Position numbers and translations under genes: made by a program. From Actinomadura sp. NBRC 104425 (lineage in GTDB: Bacteria; Actinomycetota; Actinomycetes; Streptosporangiales; Streptosporangiaceae), in contig NZ_BSTN01000001.1 of assembly GCF_030269545.1 (NCBI RefSeq), positions 327,204 through 391,203 on the forward strand: a DNA stretch of 64,000 bases, written 5' to 3'. The notes under the pieces are model-generated. The model saw only the letters and a program-made list of their open reading frames with translations. It made no database searches and was not told where the DNA came from. Shown here one piece after another: positions 1 to 11,642 of the stretch (its first letter is position 1; each line of letters starts with the position of its first letter).

Positions 1-12
1 GGAGCCGACGGT

Positions 13-31
13 GCGGGCGGGGGCCGCCCGC
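13..31 (-). terminator. hairpin downstream of mazG
   Basis: A perfect 8-bp stem, GCGGGCGG (13-20) and CCGCCCGC (24-31), with a 3-base loop lies directly after the mazG stop codon. It could end the mfd-surA-mazG transcript. No T-run is visible, which is common for actinobacterial terminators. Confidence 0.45.
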
Positions 32-33
32 GG

Positions 34-1014
34 TCATTCGGCCGACCGCGTCCGCTCCCATGACCTGACACGGTCACGAAATACCCGGCACACGGCGCGC
101 AACTCCGCCTCGGCATCACGGCCCTGCTCGCGGCTCTCGCGCACCAGCCGGAACAGGCGCGCGCCCAGGGCGGTCTCCTCCTCGGCGGGCGGGTCGAACA
201 GCTCGGGCGGGGCGCCCGCGCGGTCGGCGCGGCGCTGCAGCTGCGCGGCCAGGGTCAGCGCGGGCTGGCCCATGGGCACGCCGTCCAGCACCGACGCCTC
301 GCCGCCGTTCTTGGCGGCCCGCTCGGCGGCCTTGATCTGCTCCCAGTTGGCGTTGACCTCGTCGGCTCCGGACACGGTCACGTCGCCGAACACGTGCGGG
401 TGGCGGCGCACCAGCTTGTCGACGATCGCGCCCGCCACGTCGTCGATGGTGAAGCGGGTGTCGTCGGTGCGCTCGGCGGCCACCACCGAGTGGAACGCCA
501 CCTGCATCAGCACGTCGCCGAGCTCCTCGCGCAGCGCGCCCAGGTCGCCGTCCTCGACGGTGTCGGCGACCTCGTAGGCCTCCTCCAGCAGGTAGGGGAC
601 GAGCGAGACGTGGGTCTGCTCGGCGTCCCAGGGGCACTCGCGGCGCAGCCGGTCCATCACCGCCACCAGGTCGAGCAGCCGCGCCCCGGGCAGGTCGTAG
701 GAGCCGTGCAGCACCTCCACCTCGAGCGGGTCGTCGACGACGAGCCGCCCGATCTCGCGCATGAGGCCCTCGTCGCCCTCGGGCGCGGCCACCCACACCG
801 CCGTGGCGGCGCGGGCGGCGGCGACCAGGGCGGCCGGGTCGGGTTCGGGCACCTCCTCGGGCTGCACGCCGGCGTCCCGCAGGTAGGGCAGCAGCGGATG
901 GCCGGCGGGGGCGAGCACGCGGTCGGCCGAACGCAGCGTCTCCCACGCCTTCCACGTCAGCAGTCCGGGGGCGACGCGGTGCGTGGTGGCCAGCAGGATC
1001 AGGCCCATGGTCAC
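34..1014 (-). CDS. mazG: MazG nucleoside triphosphate pyrophosphohydrolase
   Basis: Predicted MazG (326 aa) hydrolysing (d)NTPs to the monophosphate and PPi, a cytosolic house-cleaning role. The MazG domain occupies roughly residues 110-235, with a PWD motif after the DRLR helix, EEAYE at about 145 and EELGD at about 163, the usual Mg-binding acidic helices. Residues 1-105 look like the shortened tetrapyrrole-methylase-like N-terminus typical of actinobacterial MazG. The start overlaps the stop of the upstream lipoprotein gene by 4 bases (ATGA), so the two are probably translationally coupled. A second ATG two codons in is also possible. Confidence 0.92.
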   Translation of the reverse strand: MTMGLILLATTHRVAPGLLTWKAWETLRSADRVLAPAGHPLLPYLRDAGVQPEEVPEPDPAALVAAARAATAVWVAAPEGDEGLMREIGRLVVDDPLEVEVLHGSYDLPGARLLDLVAVMDRLRRECPWDAEQTHVSLVPYLLEEAYEVADTVEDGDLGALREELGDVLMQVAFHSVVAAERTDDTRFTIDDVAGAIVDKLVRRHPHVFGDVTVSGADEVNANWEQIKAAERAAKNGGEASVLDGVPMGQPALTLAAQLQRRADRAGAPPELFDPPAEEETALGARLFRLVRESREQGRDAEAELRAVCRVFRDRVRSWERTRSAE

Positions 1015-1721
1015 GCCGTCCCCGAGTCGGTGGCCGACAGGCGCTGCCGCATCGGCTGGATGGCGACCTGCCGCGGGTCGAACGTGCCGAACCGGGGATT
1101 GATCTTGATGTCCATGTCGGCGGCGGTGCGGACGAACCGGTCGACGACGCCCTGCATCGCGGTGGTGGTGCGCGGGCCGCGCGGGTCGGCCGGGTCGGCG
1201 CCGAGCCGGACGGCGAGCTGGTCCTGGACGGTCAGGTAGCGGGCCAGGTCGCGGGTGTAGCGGGCGGGCAGCCCGTAGGCGAGCGTGACCGAGCGGGCGC
1301 CGCCCTGGCGGTCCAGCGCGGCGATGGTGCGGTCGACGGTGCCCTCGGTGATCGCCAGGCCGTTGCGGCGCGCGACCTCGTCGGCGACCCGGATCTTGAC
1401 CAGCATGTTCAGCGCGCCGCGCATGTCCGACTCCGACAGCGCCTCGGCGGCCAGCTGCTGGTCGCTGTCGCCGGGGTAGGCGCGCATCTGGTTGGCGACC
1501 GGGTCGGCGCGGAACTGCGCCTGCCAGTCGCGCACGGCGCCGTCGAGGGTGGCCGTGGTGATGCGCTCGTCGCCCACCAGCGCGGCCGCGCCCGCCTTGG
1601 GCGGCGTACCGCCGCAGCCCGCCAGCACCCCGGCGGCCACCGCCGCCAGCGCCGCCGCCCCGACCAGCCTCGCCGCCCTCACGGTTGTACCGAGCACGCC
1701 AGACCTCGTTCCTGTACGCAT
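1011..1721 (-). CDS. SurA N-terminal-domain-like lipoprotein
   Basis: A 236-aa secreted lipoprotein. The N-terminus has Arg residues, a hydrophobic stretch (about 17-35) and a lipobox LAGC with Cys36. The body resembles the N-terminal chaperone part of SurA/PrsA-type peptidyl-prolyl isomerases (helical LVKIRVADEVARRNG, then a TEGTVD segment), with no parvulin catalytic domain, so a foldase-like chaperone without isomerase activity is the likely role. It lies between mfd and mazG, a neighbourhood seen in other actinobacteria, and its stop overlaps the mazG start by 4 bases. The exact function is inferred. Confidence 0.75.
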   Translation of the reverse strand: MRTGTRSGVLGTTVRAARLVGAAALAAVAAGVLAGCGGTPPKAGAAALVGDERITTATLDGAVRDWQAQFRADPVANQMRAYPGDSDQQLAAEALSESDMRGALNMLVKIRVADEVARRNGLAITEGTVDRTIAALDRQGGARSVTLAYGLPARYTRDLARYLTVQDQLAVRLGADPADPRGPRTTTAMQGVVDRFVRTAADMDIKINPRFGTFDPRQVAIQPMRQRLSATDSGTA

Positions 1722-1749
1722 TCCTCTGCGGTGTCCGATCTTGGTCAGC

Positions 1750-5244
<3,495 letters not shown>

Positions 5245-5475
5245 GTTCGCCCGCTCGTCGGTGCTCCTTGCGAGGGCGGCCCCCGCCCCGCCGTTCGAAA
5301 GACCTTTGCCCGCCGTGCCCGGCGCCCGCCCGGCCGCGCCGCCGGTGGACGCCCCCGTCGCGGGGCAGCCCGAAGCCCCGGAATCCGCCGGACCCCGGTG
5401 CGCGGTACCAGCGTACGCGCCCGCATACCGTCCCGTACCGGTCCCCGCACGATCATCCGGCCGCGACGCGCTCGG
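5245..5475. other. intergenic region between mfd and the repeat array
   Basis: About 230 bases of GC-rich sequence upstream of mfd (minus) with no convincing gene. It must hold the mfd promoter, but I see no clear -10/-35 pair. Base composition drops sharply in AT-rich patches just to the right, in the repeat array at 5476-5580. Confidence 0.4.
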
Positions 5476-5580
5476 ATAGGCCGCGACGAAATGTCGCTAG
5501 GCCAAGAAATTTGCATGGGTCGCGGCGAAATTCGCGCAGCCCAAGAAATTTGTATAGGCTGCGACGAAATTGTCGCAGTA
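5476..5580 (+). repeat. three 39-bp imperfect direct repeats, each with a dyad (putative operator array)
   Basis: Units start at 5476, 5515 and 5554 (exact 39-base period; the third is cut short). Each opens with ATAGG or ATGGG, then a dyad; units 1 and 2 also share CCAAGAAATTTG. The dyads are GCGACGAAATGTCGC, GCGGCGAAATTCGCGC and, best, CTGCGACGAAATTGTCGCAG (7-bp arms). They lie upstream of an efflux pump. A possible promoter, TTGTCG (5570) and TAATTC (5591), overlaps the third dyad. Binding by a transcription factor is inferred; no regulator gene is adjacent. Confidence 0.6.
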
Positions 5581-5601
5581 GAGACGAGCGTAATTCACTA
5601 C

Positions 5602-5790
5602 ATGGACACCGAGGAAATTTCCACTGCGGGGATCCGGCATCGCAATGGCCGCCCGACCGCCTCGTCGGCCCAGCTCACCCAGGTGATCGGCGTCAACCTC
5701 GGCCCCCTGCGCAGCCATTGCACCGGCCGGGATTTTCCGCTGCACGCACTCGACCGGCGCGCCGCCGCGGACGAGCGGGGGTGGGCATGA
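5602..5790 (+). CDS. possible small leader ORF coupled to the efflux pump
   Basis: An ATG-initiated frame of 62 codons beginning MDTEEISTAG and ending ADERGWA. Its TGA overlaps the ATG of the transporter by 4 bases (ATGA), and the frame has strongly G/C third positions. I recognise no family. It could be a small protein or leader peptide coupling translation to the pump, or simply an open frame in GC-rich DNA: the ATG has no clear Shine-Dalgarno sequence, and a perfect GGAAATTTCC palindrome (5613-5622) lies within its first codons. Confidence 0.3.
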   Translation: MDTEEISTAGIRHRNGRPTASSAQLTQVIGVNLGPLRSHCTGRDFPLHALDRRAAADERGWA

Positions 5791-7370
5791 CCCGCACCGC
5801 CGAGCCGGCCGACCCGGCCCGCACGCGTCCGCACCCGCGCCGCTGGGCGGGGCTGACGGTGCTGTCGGCCAGCCTGCTGATCGTCGTGATGGACATGACG
5901 GTCCTCAACGTGGCGCTGCCCGCGCTGTCGGCCGACCTGCGGCCGGACGCGGTCAGCCTGCTGTGGATCGTCGACGTCTACTCGCTGGTGGTGGCCGGTC
6001 TGCTGGTCACCGCCGCCGCGCTCGGCGACCGGTGGGGCCGCCGGCGGGTGCTGCTGGCGGGATTCGCGGTCTTCGGGCTGGCCTCGCTGGCGGTGCCGGC
6101 CGCCGCGACGCCGGGCGCGGTCATCGCCCTGCGGGCCGTGCTGGGCGTGGGCGGCGCGCTGATCATGCCGTCCACCCTGTCGATGATCCGGCACCTGTTC
6201 ACCGACCCGCGCGAGCGCGCCACCGCCCTGGGCATATGGGCCACGATGGCGGGCCTGGGCTCCGCGCTCGGCCCGATCCTCGGCGGCGTGCTGCTGGAGC
6301 ACTTCAGCTGGCGGTCGGCGTTCCTGGTGAACGTCCCGGTCATGGCGGCGGCGCTGGTGCTGGGCCGCTGGCTGCTACCCGAGTCGCGCAACCGGCATCC
6401 GACCGCTTCCGACGGGGCCGCCGGCGCGGGGAGCTGGGACCTGCCGGGCACGCTGCTGTCGATCGTCGGCATGGTCGCCCTCGTCTACGCGATCAAGCAC
6501 TTCGGCGAGGACGGGCCGGCCGACCACGGCGCGCTCGCCGCCGCCGCGATCGCCGCCGTCGCGCTCGGCTGGTTCGTGACGCGCTGCCTGCGCCGCCCCG
6601 ACCCGATGCTGGACGTGCGGCTGCTGCGGCGGCCGGCCTTCTCCGCCGGGGTGGTGGCCGCGCTGAGCACGAGCATCGCGCTGGCCGCCGCGATGCTGCT
6701 GCTGGCGCAGTGGATGCAGCTGGTGCAGGGCTATTCGCCGCTGGAGACCGGCGTGCGGCTGCTGCCCAGCGCGATCGCCACGGCCGTGCTGTCGCCGCTG
6801 GCCCCCGCCCTGGCCGCCCGGATCGGCGCGCGCACCGTGCTGGCCGCGGGCCTGGCCATCACCGGGCTGGGCTTCCTGGTGCTGCCCGCCGCCCCCCATC
6901 CGCTCGGGTACGGCGCCGTCGTGGTCGCGCTGACGCTGGTCGGCGCGGGACTGGGCGCGCTGGCCGTCGCATCCGCCGTCATCATGGCGGGCGCCCCGCC
7001 GGAGCGCTCCGGCAGCGCCGCCGCCATCGAGGAGACCAGCTACGAGCTGGGCGGCACCCTCGGCGTGGCGGTGCTGGGCAGCGTGGCCGCCGCCGTCTAC
7101 CGAGCCGGCCTGCCCCCGGAGCGGCTCGCCGACGCCGGGCTGACCGGAGCGGCCGCCGACGCCGTGCGCGAGTCGCTGGGCGGCGCGCTGGAGATCGTCC
7201 CGTCGCTCGGCGAGGCCGGCGCGCGGCTGGCCGAACGGGCGCAGGAGGCGTTCACCTCGTCGCTGGAGTGGGCCGGCGCGGCGGGCGGCGCCCTGCTGCT
7301 CCTCGGCGCCGCGCTGGCGTGGCTGCTCACCCCGCGCGACCTGGACCTGGCCGGCGGCCACGAGCACTGA
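5787..7370 (+). CDS. MFS multidrug efflux transporter, DHA2/EmrB-QacA type
   Basis: A 527-aa inner-membrane drug/proton antiporter with about 14 predicted membrane segments. Family motifs are visible: DMTVLNVALPAL in helix 1, motif A GDRWGRRRVLL between helices 2 and 3, and motif C GPILGGVLLEHFSWRSAF in helix 5. The ATG at 5787 is chosen because it follows a purine-rich GAGCGGGGG stretch and begins just before the first helix. The upstream 39-bp dyad array suggests regulated expression. Substrate unknown; self-resistance or lipid/sugar export are both possible. Confidence 0.88.
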   Translation: MTRTAEPADPARTRPHPRRWAGLTVLSASLLIVVMDMTVLNVALPALSADLRPDAVSLLWIVDVYSLVVAGLLVTAAALGDRWGRRRVLLAGFAVFGLASLAVPAAATPGAVIALRAVLGVGGALIMPSTLSMIRHLFTDPRERATALGIWATMAGLGSALGPILGGVLLEHFSWRSAFLVNVPVMAAALVLGRWLLPESRNRHPTASDGAAGAGSWDLPGTLLSIVGMVALVYAIKHFGEDGPADHGALAAAAIAAVALGWFVTRCLRRPDPMLDVRLLRRPAFSAGVVAALSTSIALAAAMLLLAQWMQLVQGYSPLETGVRLLPSAIATAVLSPLAPALAARIGARTVLAAGLAITGLGFLVLPAAPHPLGYGAVVVALTLVGAGLGALAVASAVIMAGAPPERSGSAAAIEETSYELGGTLGVAVLGSVAAAVYRAGLPPERLADAGLTGAAADAVRESLGGALEIVPSLGEAGARLAERAQEAFTSSLEWAGAAGGALLLLGAALAWLLTPRDLDLAGGHEH

Positions 7371-7493
7371 CACCGGCGCGCCCCGCTTTTGACGCTCGGA
7401 TCCTCCCCGGGGTTGGTCGCCTGGCCGCATGCGGCATGCCAAGAAGCCGCAAATAGCGGACAGTGCGCAGTCGTACGATTACGCTGCGAGATT

Positions 7494-8408
7494 GTGACCG
7501 ATCTGCGTACGCCGCCGCTCAACGACGGTGATCTGTTCTCAGAACGCGTCCGGCAGTACGCCCATGACCGGCCGCTGCGGCCCGTCCACATCCTGGAGGC
7601 CGGATGCGGATGGGGGCGGGGCCTGGAGCTGGGCGACTGCGAGCGTCGGGTCACCGGTGTCGACATGGACGCCCCGGCGCTGCGGGCGCACACCGCCGAC
7701 CGCACCGACCTGGACGAATGGCACCTGGGCGACCTGCGCACCGTGCCCATGCCGCCGCGCGCCTACGACGTGGTGCACGCCTCGTTCCTCATCGAGCGGG
7801 TGCCGCACGCCGAACTGGTGCTCGACCGGTTCGTCGCCGCGCTCAAGCCCGGCGGGCTGCTGCTGGTGCGGCTGCGCGACCGCAACACCGCGTTCGGCTT
7901 CCTGGACCGCAGGCTGCCCCGATGGCTGCGCGACCCGCTGTGGCGGCACCTGGCCCGGCGCGGCCGGGTCGAGCTGCTGCTGCGGCCCGAGGCGTCGCCG
8001 GGCGCGATGCGGTCCGCGCCGCAGGCCGGGGCCCCCCGGGAGGCTGCCCCGTCCGGCGCCTCCGAAGACGGCGCCGCGGAGGGGCGCGAGGGGCGCGAGG
8101 GGCGCCGCGCCGGCGGGCGGCGGGCCGGTGACGAGCGCGCCGCCCGGATCGGCGTGCCGCCGCCCGCGGTGTACGAGAAGGTCGCCTCCCGGCAGGGCAT
8201 GCGCTGGTACTGCGTCATGCGCGGGCTGGTGATCGCCGAGGAGTACACCTCGCGCGCCTCGCTGGACGCCCTCGGGTCCGGTTCCGGCATCGTCGGCGGG
8301 CTGTGCCGGCTGGTGGCGTCCCTGTCGCGCGGGCGGCTGACCGCCGAGCACAGCGAGGTGACGCTGGTCATCCGCAAGCCCGAGAACCGTTTCGCGCGGG
8401 TCATCTGA
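7494..8408 (+). CDS. class I SAM-dependent methyltransferase
   Basis: A 304-aa Rossmann methyltransferase. The SAM-binding motif I is LEAGCGWGRG (about residues 29-38), followed by the acidic VTGVDMD strand end, a GDLRTVPMP segment and the post-motif KPGGLLLV. A low-complexity Glu/Gly/Arg insert (EGREGREGRRAGG) around residues 195-215 separates the SAM domain from a C-terminal part. GTG 7494 is preferred because the methyltransferase fold starts soon after it; a TACGAT -10-like box 15 bases upstream would allow a near-leaderless transcript. The acceptor is unknown; its place at the edge of the glycopolymer locus suggests a sugar or lipid, but this is only positional. Confidence 0.7.
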   Translation: MTDLRTPPLNDGDLFSERVRQYAHDRPLRPVHILEAGCGWGRGLELGDCERRVTGVDMDAPALRAHTADRTDLDEWHLGDLRTVPMPPRAYDVVHASFLIERVPHAELVLDRFVAALKPGGLLLVRLRDRNTAFGFLDRRLPRWLRDPLWRHLARRGRVELLLRPEASPGAMRSAPQAGAPREAAPSGASEDGAAEGREGREGRRAGGRRAGDERAARIGVPPPAVYEKVASRQGMRWYCVMRGLVIAEEYTSRASLDALGSGSGIVGGLCRLVASLSRGRLTAEHSEVTLVIRKPENRFARVI

Positions 8409-8436
8409 GCGCGTGCCCCGTCCGGGCGGCCGCCCC

Positions 8437-8454
8437 GCCCCGCCGCGGCGGGGC
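8437..8454 (+). terminator. palindromic hairpin after the methyltransferase
   Basis: CCCCGCCGCGGCGGGG (8438-8453), flanked by one more G-C pair, forms a strong self-complementary stem 29 bases after the stop codon. It separates the methyltransferase from the APS kinase gene. No T-run. Confidence 0.4.
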
Positions 8455-8555
8455 CGAGATGCGCGCACCGGTGGACGGTAGGTAAATTCTCTGCGGAATC
8501 CCCCTACTGACCTGCGTCGGCCCGGTTCCCCGCCCGGGCAGGATCGGAGACCGCG

Positions 8556-10076
8556 GTGACCGCCGAGACGGCCCTTCCCGACACGCTGCGCGACCTGCCC
8601 GCACACACCCCGGGCAAGGTCGAGCTGGCCGATCTGGAACTGCTGCTGGCCGGGGCCTACCCCCCGCTCAAGGGGTTCCTCGGCTCGTTCGACACCGCCA
8701 TGGTGATCGCCGGCGGCCGGCTGGCCGACGGCACGCCGTGGCCCGTGCCGGTCACCCTCGCGGTGCCCGAGGAGCTGACCGGTCACGAGAAGGTCGTCCT
8801 GCAGGACCCCGAGGGCGTGCCGCTGGCCGTGCTGACCGTCGCCGAGGCCTGGCGGGACCCCACCAGCAGCGGCTGGCGGCTGGCCGGCGGTCTGGAACCG
8901 CTGCGCGCCCCCGCGCACGGACCGTTCCACCGCCTGCGCCGCCGCCCCGACGAGCTGGAGCGCCCGGACGGCCCGCTGCTGGCCGTGGCCACCCGCGAGC
9001 CGCTGCACCGCAAGCAGCTCGGCCAGGTGCGGCAGGTGGCCGAGCGGCTCGGCGCGCGGGTGCTGGTGCTGCCGCTGCTGGGCGGCGAGCACGACGAGGC
9101 GCTGGTGCGGGCCCTCTTGGCGGTGCGCCGCGACCTGCCGGACGGCGCGCAGGTCGTCCCGGTGCCGCTGCCGCCGCGCGACCTCGACGACGCCGACGGC
9201 GAACGCGACCTGCTGCTGCGCGCGCACGTCGCCGCCGCCTACGGCGCCACCCACCTGCTGGCCGACGAGCAGCAGGCCGGCACCGCCGAGAGGATCGCCG
9301 ACGGCGCCCCGATCCCGGTGGTGGTGCCCGAGCCGTGGGCCTACGACGCCGACGTCGAGGTGTGGCGTCCCGTCGCCCGCATCGAGCCCGACCACGTCCA
9401 GGCGGAGCTGACCCGCGAACGGCTCGGCGAGCTGCTCGACCGGGGCGAGCCGATCCCCGACTGGTTCACCCCGCCCGCGGTCGCCGCCGAGCTGGCCGTG
9501 GCGCGGCCGCCCAAGCACGAGCGCGGTCTGACGGTGTTCTTCACCGGGCTGTCGGGGTCGGGCAAGTCGACGGTGGCGCGCGGGCTGGCCGACGCGCTGA
9601 TCGAACGCGGCGGCCGCACCGTCAGCCTGCTGGACGGCGACGTGGTGCGGCGGCTGCTGTCGGCCGGGCTGACGTTCTCCCGCGCCGACCGGGACCTGAA
9701 CATCCGCCGCATCGGGTATGTGGCGGCCGAGATCACCCGGCACGGCGGGGTGGCGATCTGCGCGCCGATCGCCCCGTACGCCGCCACCCGCGCCGAGGTG
9801 CGCCGCATGGTGTCGGCGGTCGGCGACTTCGTGCTGGTGCACGTGGCCACGCCGCTGGAGGAGTGCGAGCGGCGCGACCGCAAGGGCCTGTACGCCAAGG
9901 CGCGGGCCGGGCTCATCCCCGAGTTCACCGGGATCTCCGACCCGTACGAGGAGCCCGACCCGGCCGTCGACGGGGGCGCCGACCTGCGGCTCGACACCAC
10001 CGGGCTGGAGCCCGACGAGGCCGTCGCCCGCGTGCTGGCCCTGCTGGAGGAGGGCGGCTGGGTGCGTCCCGCCTGA
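8556..10076 (+). CDS. cysC: APS kinase with degenerate ATP-sulfurylase-like N-terminal domain
   Basis: A 506-aa fusion. Residues 1-320 follow the ATP sulfurylase fold (ELLLAGAYPPLKGFLG, LADGTPWPVPVTL), but the catalytic motifs are lost: QxRNPxHxxH reads ATREPLHRKQ (146-154) and GRDHAG reads ADEQQAG. Residues 325-506 are a complete APS kinase: P-loop GLSGSGKST at about 331, LDGDVVRR, FSRADRDLNIRRIG, and KGLYAKARAGLIPEFTGISDPYE. The usual ISP(F/Y) loop is IAPY, so the serine is Ala. It should phosphorylate APS to PAPS; true ATP sulfurylase is supplied by cysD/cysN at 31-33 kb. The N-terminal domain may be regulatory. Start GTG at 8556. Confidence 0.85.
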   Translation: MTAETALPDTLRDLPAHTPGKVELADLELLLAGAYPPLKGFLGSFDTAMVIAGGRLADGTPWPVPVTLAVPEELTGHEKVVLQDPEGVPLAVLTVAEAWRDPTSSGWRLAGGLEPLRAPAHGPFHRLRRRPDELERPDGPLLAVATREPLHRKQLGQVRQVAERLGARVLVLPLLGGEHDEALVRALLAVRRDLPDGAQVVPVPLPPRDLDDADGERDLLLRAHVAAAYGATHLLADEQQAGTAERIADGAPIPVVVPEPWAYDADVEVWRPVARIEPDHVQAELTRERLGELLDRGEPIPDWFTPPAVAAELAVARPPKHERGLTVFFTGLSGSGKSTVARGLADALIERGGRTVSLLDGDVVRRLLSAGLTFSRADRDLNIRRIGYVAAEITRHGGVAICAPIAPYAATRAEVRRMVSAVGDFVLVHVATPLEECERRDRKGLYAKARAGLIPEFTGISDPYEEPDPAVDGGADLRLDTTGLEPDEAVARVLALLEEGGWVRPA

Positions 10077-10191
10077 CGCAGTCGCCGCAGCAGTCGCTTT
10101 TTTACTGTCCGGTACGGGCCCCCTGGCTGCCGATCATGCCTGCCGACCGTTTAGTCTTGTTTTTCGGTTTTCCCGATATACCCGGTAGGTC

Positions 10192-11196
10192 ATGCTCATG
10201 GACTTCGATTGGACGATGGCGTTCGGCTCGTTCCTGGTCGCCATCGTCGTCGGGCTGACCGGCATGGGCGGCGGCGCGCTCATGACACCGATGCTCGTGA
10301 CGTTCTTCGGCGTGAGCCCGCTGGCAGCGGTGTCCAGCGACCTGGTCGCCGCGGCGGTGATGAAGCCCGTGGGCAGCGCCGTCCACTACCGCCAGGGCAC
10401 CATCAACCTGCGCCTGGTGGCGTGGCTGTGCGCCGGCTCGGTGCCCGCCGCGTTCTGCGGCGTGCTGGCGGCCCGGGCCCTCGGCGACGGCGACACGGTG
10501 CAGGACGTCATCCAGAAGGCCATGGGCGTGGCGCTGCTGCTGGCGGCCGCCGGGTTGATCGCGCGCGGCTACCTGGCGCTGGCCGACCGGGCCGCGCGGC
10601 GCGAGCCCGGCGAGCGCCGCACCGCCGCCCCCGGCTCGCCCGCCGCCGTCGACACGCCCGACATCAAGGTCCGGCCGGTGCCGACCCTGCTGGTCGGCGC
10701 CGTCGGCGGGCTGGTGGTCGGCATCACCTCGGTCGGCTCCGGCTCGCTGATCATCGTGGCGCTGCTGGCGCTGTACCCGACGCTCAAGGCCAACCAGCTC
10801 GTCGGCACCGACCTGCTGCAGGCGGTGCCGCTGGTGTTCGCCGCCGCCCTCGGCCACCTGCTGTTCGGCGACTTCCACATGGAGGTCACCGCGGCGCTGC
10901 TGGTCGGCTCCGTCCCCGGCGTCTACCTGGGGTCGCGGATCTCCTCGCGCGCCCCGGGCGGCCTGATCCGCCGCGCGCTGGCGTTCGTGCTCGTCGCGTC
11001 CGCGCTGAAGATGTTCGGCATGGGCACCGAGGTGCTCGCCTGGACGCTCGTCGGGCTGGCCGTGGCGGGCACCGCGGCGTGGGCGCTGCTGCGCCGCCGC
11101 CACGGCCTGCCCGCCCTGGAGATCACCGGCAGGCTCGCGCGGGCGCCCCGGCAGGACGAGCCGGAGGTCTCGCGCACCCCTGTGAGCAGAAGTTAG
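10192..11196 (+). CDS. TauE/SafE family sulfite/organosulfonate exporter-like membrane protein
   Basis: A 334-aa integral membrane protein with two half-repeats: the N-terminal half opens with GLTGMGGGALMTPML and the C-terminal half with GITSVGSGSLIIVALLALYP, the paired glycine-rich signatures of the TauE/SafE family. Some members move sulfite, sulfoacetate or other sulfur anions. It directly follows the APS kinase gene (115-base gap), consistent with a sulfur-related role. A second ATG two codons in (10198) is an alternative start. Convergent with the next gene, 17 bases apart. Confidence 0.8.
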   Translation: MLMDFDWTMAFGSFLVAIVVGLTGMGGGALMTPMLVTFFGVSPLAAVSSDLVAAAVMKPVGSAVHYRQGTINLRLVAWLCAGSVPAAFCGVLAARALGDGDTVQDVIQKAMGVALLLAAAGLIARGYLALADRAARREPGERRTAAPGSPAAVDTPDIKVRPVPTLLVGAVGGLVVGITSVGSGSLIIVALLALYPTLKANQLVGTDLLQAVPLVFAAALGHLLFGDFHMEVTAALLVGSVPGVYLGSRISSRAPGGLIRRALAFVLVASALKMFGMGTEVLAWTLVGLAVAGTAAWALLRRRHGLPALEITGRLARAPRQDEPEVSRTPVSRS

Positions 11197-11213
11197 CCGC
11201 CGCCCGGCGCCGC

Positions 11214-11642
11214 TCAGCGGGAGCCGGTGATGAGGGCCCGCAGCGCGGTGCTGGAGGTGTGCACCGTGTACGGGAAGTAGACCACCCGCACCCCGCGCGC
11301 GCCCAGGTCGGCTTCGAGGCGGTCGCCCTTGGGGGTGCCCTTCCAGTCGTCGCCCTTGAACAGCACGTCGAACCCCAGGCGCTCCCACATCACCACCTTG
11401 TCGGCGGAGACGTCGGTGACGACCTCGTCGACGCAGCCCATCGAGCCGACGATCTCCATCCGCTCGGCGTGCGGGACGATCGGCGCCCGCCCCTTGACCT
11501 GCTCCAGCACCTCGTCGGTGACCACGCCCGCGATGAGGTGGTCGCACTCGGCCCGGGCCCGCTTGAGGATGTTGAGGTGCCCGATGTGGAACATGTCGTA
11601 GGCGCCCGGCACGTACCCGACCACGCCCGTGCGGCGGCTCAC
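11214..11642 (-). CDS. TagD-like nucleotidyl(cytidylyl)transferase, copy 1
   Basis: A 142-aa cytidylyltransferase-fold protein. The HxGH signature is in GAYDMFHIGHLNIL near the N-terminus, followed by the VTDEVLEQVKGRAPIVPHAERM segment in which the Arg/Lys residues bind phosphate, and the C-terminal TSSTALR. It should activate a phospho-alcohol (for example glycerol-3-phosphate or phosphoethanolamine) to its CDP form. GTG 11642 is used because its GTGA overlaps the stop of the adjacent CDP-alcohol phosphotransferase gene and the fold starts immediately. Last gene of a minus-strand operon (16894 to 11214). Confidence 0.8.
   Translation of the reverse strand: MSRRTGVVGYVPGAYDMFHIGHLNILKRARAECDHLIAGVVTDEVLEQVKGRAPIVPHAERMEIVGSMGCVDEVVTDVSADKVVMWERLGFDVLFKGDDWKGTPKGDRLEADLGARGVRVVYFPYTVHTSSTALRALITGSR

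Noticed and set aside
8409..8555. Sulfur-responsive (SAM) riboswitch before the APS kinase gene
   Set aside because: Only a GC hairpin and a weak GTAGG/CCTAC pair; no riboswitch core motifs.
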